Shown here in pieces: positions 5,365 through 6,413 of a stretch of DNA of 6,413 nt. The notes beneath the pieces were generated by a model. It did no database searches and was not told where the DNA came from. It saw only the letters and a program-made list of their open reading frames with translations. The stretch is taken from the NCBI GenBank assembly GCA_025352865.1, contig JANXSB010000108.1, positions 1-6,413 of the forward strand. Reading direction: 5' to 3'. Source of the DNA: Chthoniobacter sp. (GTDB lineage: Bacteria; Verrucomicrobiota; Verrucomicrobiia; Chthoniobacterales; Chthoniobacteraceae). How positions within the stretch are numbered: position 1 is the first letter of the stretch; each line of letters begins with the position of its first letter. Made by a program: the position numbers and the translations under genes.

Positions 5365-6124
5365 TCTCGCGCTGCCCCGCGCAGAGCACTTCCACCTCAT
5401 TCGCACCTGCCGCGTCGAGCCGCGCGCGCACCGTGCCCACCGCCAGCTCCGGGTTGTTGCAATCGCGGCTCAGATGTCCGAGCACCGCGCGCCGCAGCCG
5501 CCCGCCGAGCAAGTCCGCAAGCACCTCCGCCGCCGCCGCGTTTGAGAGATGCCCGTGGCGCGACATGATCCGCTGCTTCACCGACCACGGCCGCTTCGTG
5601 TCGTTTTGCAGCAGCTTCTCGTCGTGGTTCGTCTCGATGAGCAGCGTCTGCGCGGCGCGCACGCGCTCATGCACAAGCTTCGTCGCCTGTCCGAGATCGG
5701 TGAGCACTCCCAGCGCGTCCGCGCCGTGATGCAGCACGAACCCAACCGGCTCCACCGCATCGTGCGGCACGGGAAACGTCTCGACCGTGATGTCCTTGAT
5801 CGTGAACGCGCTCCCCGTCACAAACAGCCGCCAGTCCTTGCGCAGCTCGGGCCGATTCTTTTGCAGCACCTCCGCGGTCAGCCGATTGCAATAGATCGGC
5901 GTGGAAAACTGTTTGCACCACACGTTCAGCGCGCCCGCGTGGTCGCCGTGCTCGTGCGTGAGCAGGATGCCGTCGATCTCCAGCGGGCGCACTCCGCAGA
6001 GCGTCAGCCGCGCGCCGATCTGCCGCGCGCTCAGGCCACCGTCGATGAGCAGCCGCGTCTGCGCCGTCTCCACCAGCGCGCAGTTGCCCGCGCTGCCGCT
6101 GCCGAGAATCGTGACGGAAAACAT
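5333..6124 (-). CDS. Metallo-beta-lactamase-fold hydrolase, YycJ/WalJ type
   Basis: The 263-residue product is one complete MBL-fold domain with the order of motifs typical of the YycJ/WalJ group: ILGSGSAGNCALVE (6-19), the metal motif HEHGDH (57-62), PHDAVEPVGF (120-129), GVLTDLG (139-145, D143), LLIETNHD (161-168), SRHGHLSN (188-195) and GHLSRDCNN (216-224). All metal ligands expected for a two-metal site are present, so it should be active. Related Bacillus proteins have been linked to DNA exonuclease activity and to co-ordination of growth with division, but no WalKR two-component genes are seen here, so the cellular role is open. The ATG at 6124 fits the family N-terminus. There is no Shine-Dalgarno site; a promoter at 6133-6161 would start transcription within a few bases of the ATG. 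The 3' end overlaps the end of hpnK by 32 bp. Confidence 0.92.
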   Translation of the reverse strand: MFSVTILGSGSAGNCALVETAQTRLLIDGGLSARQIGARLTLCGVRPLEIDGILLTHEHGDHAGALNVWCKQFSTPIYCNRLTAEVLQKNRPELRKDWRLFVTGSAFTIKDITVETFPVPHDAVEPVGFVLHHGADALGVLTDLGQATKLVHERVRAAQTLLIETNHDEKLLQNDTKRPWSVKQRIMSRHGHLSNAAAAEVLADLLGGRLRRAVLGHLSRDCNNPELAVGTVRARLDAAGANEVEVLCAGQREISARLAVAGA

Positions 6125-6147
6125 CGCGCGAAATTAAACGCCGCGCG
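6125..6147. repeat. Inverted repeat abutting the start codon of the WalJ-like gene
   Basis: CGCGCG at 6125-6130 and again at 6142-6147 is self-complementary and can pair across an 11-nt AT-rich loop. The inner arm touches the ATG at 6124. The repeat surrounds the candidate -10 box at 6133-6138. It could be a protein-binding site or a leader hairpin, but alternating CG runs are common in GC-rich DNA. Confidence 0.3.
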
Positions 6148-6161
6148 CCGTGCCGTCGCAA
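6133..6161 (-). promoter_or_regulatory. Candidate promoter of the WalJ-like gene
   Basis: On the minus strand TTGCGA (6156-6161, 4 of 6 matches to -35) and TTTAAT (6133-6138, 5 of 6 matches to -10) are separated by the ideal 17 bp. This is the best promoter by spacing and -10 match in the window. Transcription would begin near 6126, only one to three bases before the ATG at 6124, so the mRNA would be leaderless or nearly so. It sits in the 53-bp gap after the DUF1080 gene. Confidence 0.5.
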
Positions 6162-6177
6162 CCGGAAAGCCGCCTGC

Positions 6178-6413
6178 TCAAGGCAGCGGCTGGACGAGGA
6201 TGTTTTTGAAATGCACCTCGCTCCCCGGATCGTGGCCCTGAATGGCAAAGGTGCCGTGGTCGATCTTGCGCCCCGCATGATTCGGCTTCGGCTGAAAATC
6301 CTCCGGCTCCGTGTAGTCGGTGATGACCGCGCCGTTGACCTTGATGACCACATGCTTGCCCTCCACGCGGATCGACATGTTGTACCACTCGTCGTCCTTC
6401 GCCGGCGCGGTGG
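6178..6413 (-). CDS. DUF1080 / 3-keto-disaccharide hydrolase domain protein (C-terminal fragment)
   Basis: Only the last 77 residues are inside the window; the N-terminus lies beyond the right edge. The visible part has the closing pattern of DUF1080 domains, a lectin-like beta-sandwich: EWYNMSIRVEGKHVVIKVNG, then VITDYTEPEDF, KIDHGTFAIQGHDPGSEVHF and KNILVQPLP before the TGA. Such proteins are usually exported and are numerous in Verrucomicrobiota and Planctomycetota, where they act on carbohydrates; some cleave 3-keto-glycosides. Catalytic residues and any signal peptide would lie outside the visible part, so activity cannot be judged. It is on the same strand as the WalJ-like gene with a 53-bp gap; a separate promoter in that gap suggests the two are at least partly independent. 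Confidence 0.9.
   Translation of the reverse strand, partial: TAPAKDDEWYNMSIRVEGKHVVIKVNGAVITDYTEPEDFQPKPNHAGRKIDHGTFAIQGHDPGSEVHFKNILVQPLP

Noticed and set aside
5549..6241. A 230-codon plus-strand open frame opposite the WalJ-like gene
   Set aside because: It is an antisense shadow rich in Arg, His and Leu; the opposite strand has the complete MBL metal-binding motif set.
1..6413. Mobile elements, CRISPR arrays, defence or toxin-antitoxin systems
   Set aside because: I saw no transposase, integrase, terminal inverted repeats, regularly spaced repeats or small toxin-like gene pair. Gene content looks chromosomal throughout.

Overview
The window is compact, GC-rich bacterial chromosome with eight protein genes (two cut by the window edges) and one tRNA gene. 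I see no insertion sequence, phage gene, CRISPR array or toxin system. The DUF1080 (3-keto-disaccharide hydrolase-like) gene at the right edge, the hopanoid-type HpnI/HpnK pair, the scarcity of Shine-Dalgarno sites and the TTG starts together suggest a member of the Planctomycetota/Verrucomicrobiota group, most likely Verrucomicrobiota. This is inference from gene content, not a phylogenetic result.

Layout from left to right. (1) Minus strand 1-1517: accB then accC, the biotin carrier and biotin carboxylase of acetyl-CoA carboxylase, tightly coupled (6 nt apart). accC runs off the left edge after 355 codons. (2) Intergenic 1518-1667: a candidate accB promoter whose spacer is filled by an 8-bp direct repeat. 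(3) Plus strand 1668-2441: an exonuclease III/ExoA-type AP endonuclease, followed by a hairpin. (4) Minus strand 2541-2611: tRNA-Gly(TCC), with a short hairpin directly after its 3' end. (5) Plus strand 2751-3371: a small membrane-anchored TPR-like protein of unknown role. (6) Minus strand 3368-4528: a ceramide-glucosyltransferase/HpnI-type glycosyltransferase. (7) Plus strand 4603-5364: a ChbG/HpnK-family deacetylase, divergent from the glycosyltransferase. (8) Minus strand 5333-6124: a YycJ/WalJ-type metallo-beta-lactamase-fold hydrolase, with a candidate promoter that would give an almost leaderless mRNA. (9) Minus strand 6178-6413: the C-terminal end of a DUF1080 protein.

How the genes fit together: accB and accC supply malonyl-CoA for fatty acid synthesis. 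The HpnI/HpnK pair suggests a two-step route in which an N-acetyl sugar is put on a lipid and then deacetylated to a free amino sugar; in hopanoid producers this pair makes glucosaminyl-bacteriohopanetetrol. No hopanoid core gene lies in the window, so the lipid acceptor is open. The other genes are housekeeping or unplaced. Two gene pairs overlap tail to tail (4 bp and 32 bp), leaving no room for terminators between them. I did not find a convincing undescribed multi-gene system. The best leads are the divergent glycosyltransferase/deacetylase pair with its altered motif, the repeat inside the accB promoter, and the near-leaderless promoter of the WalJ-like gene.
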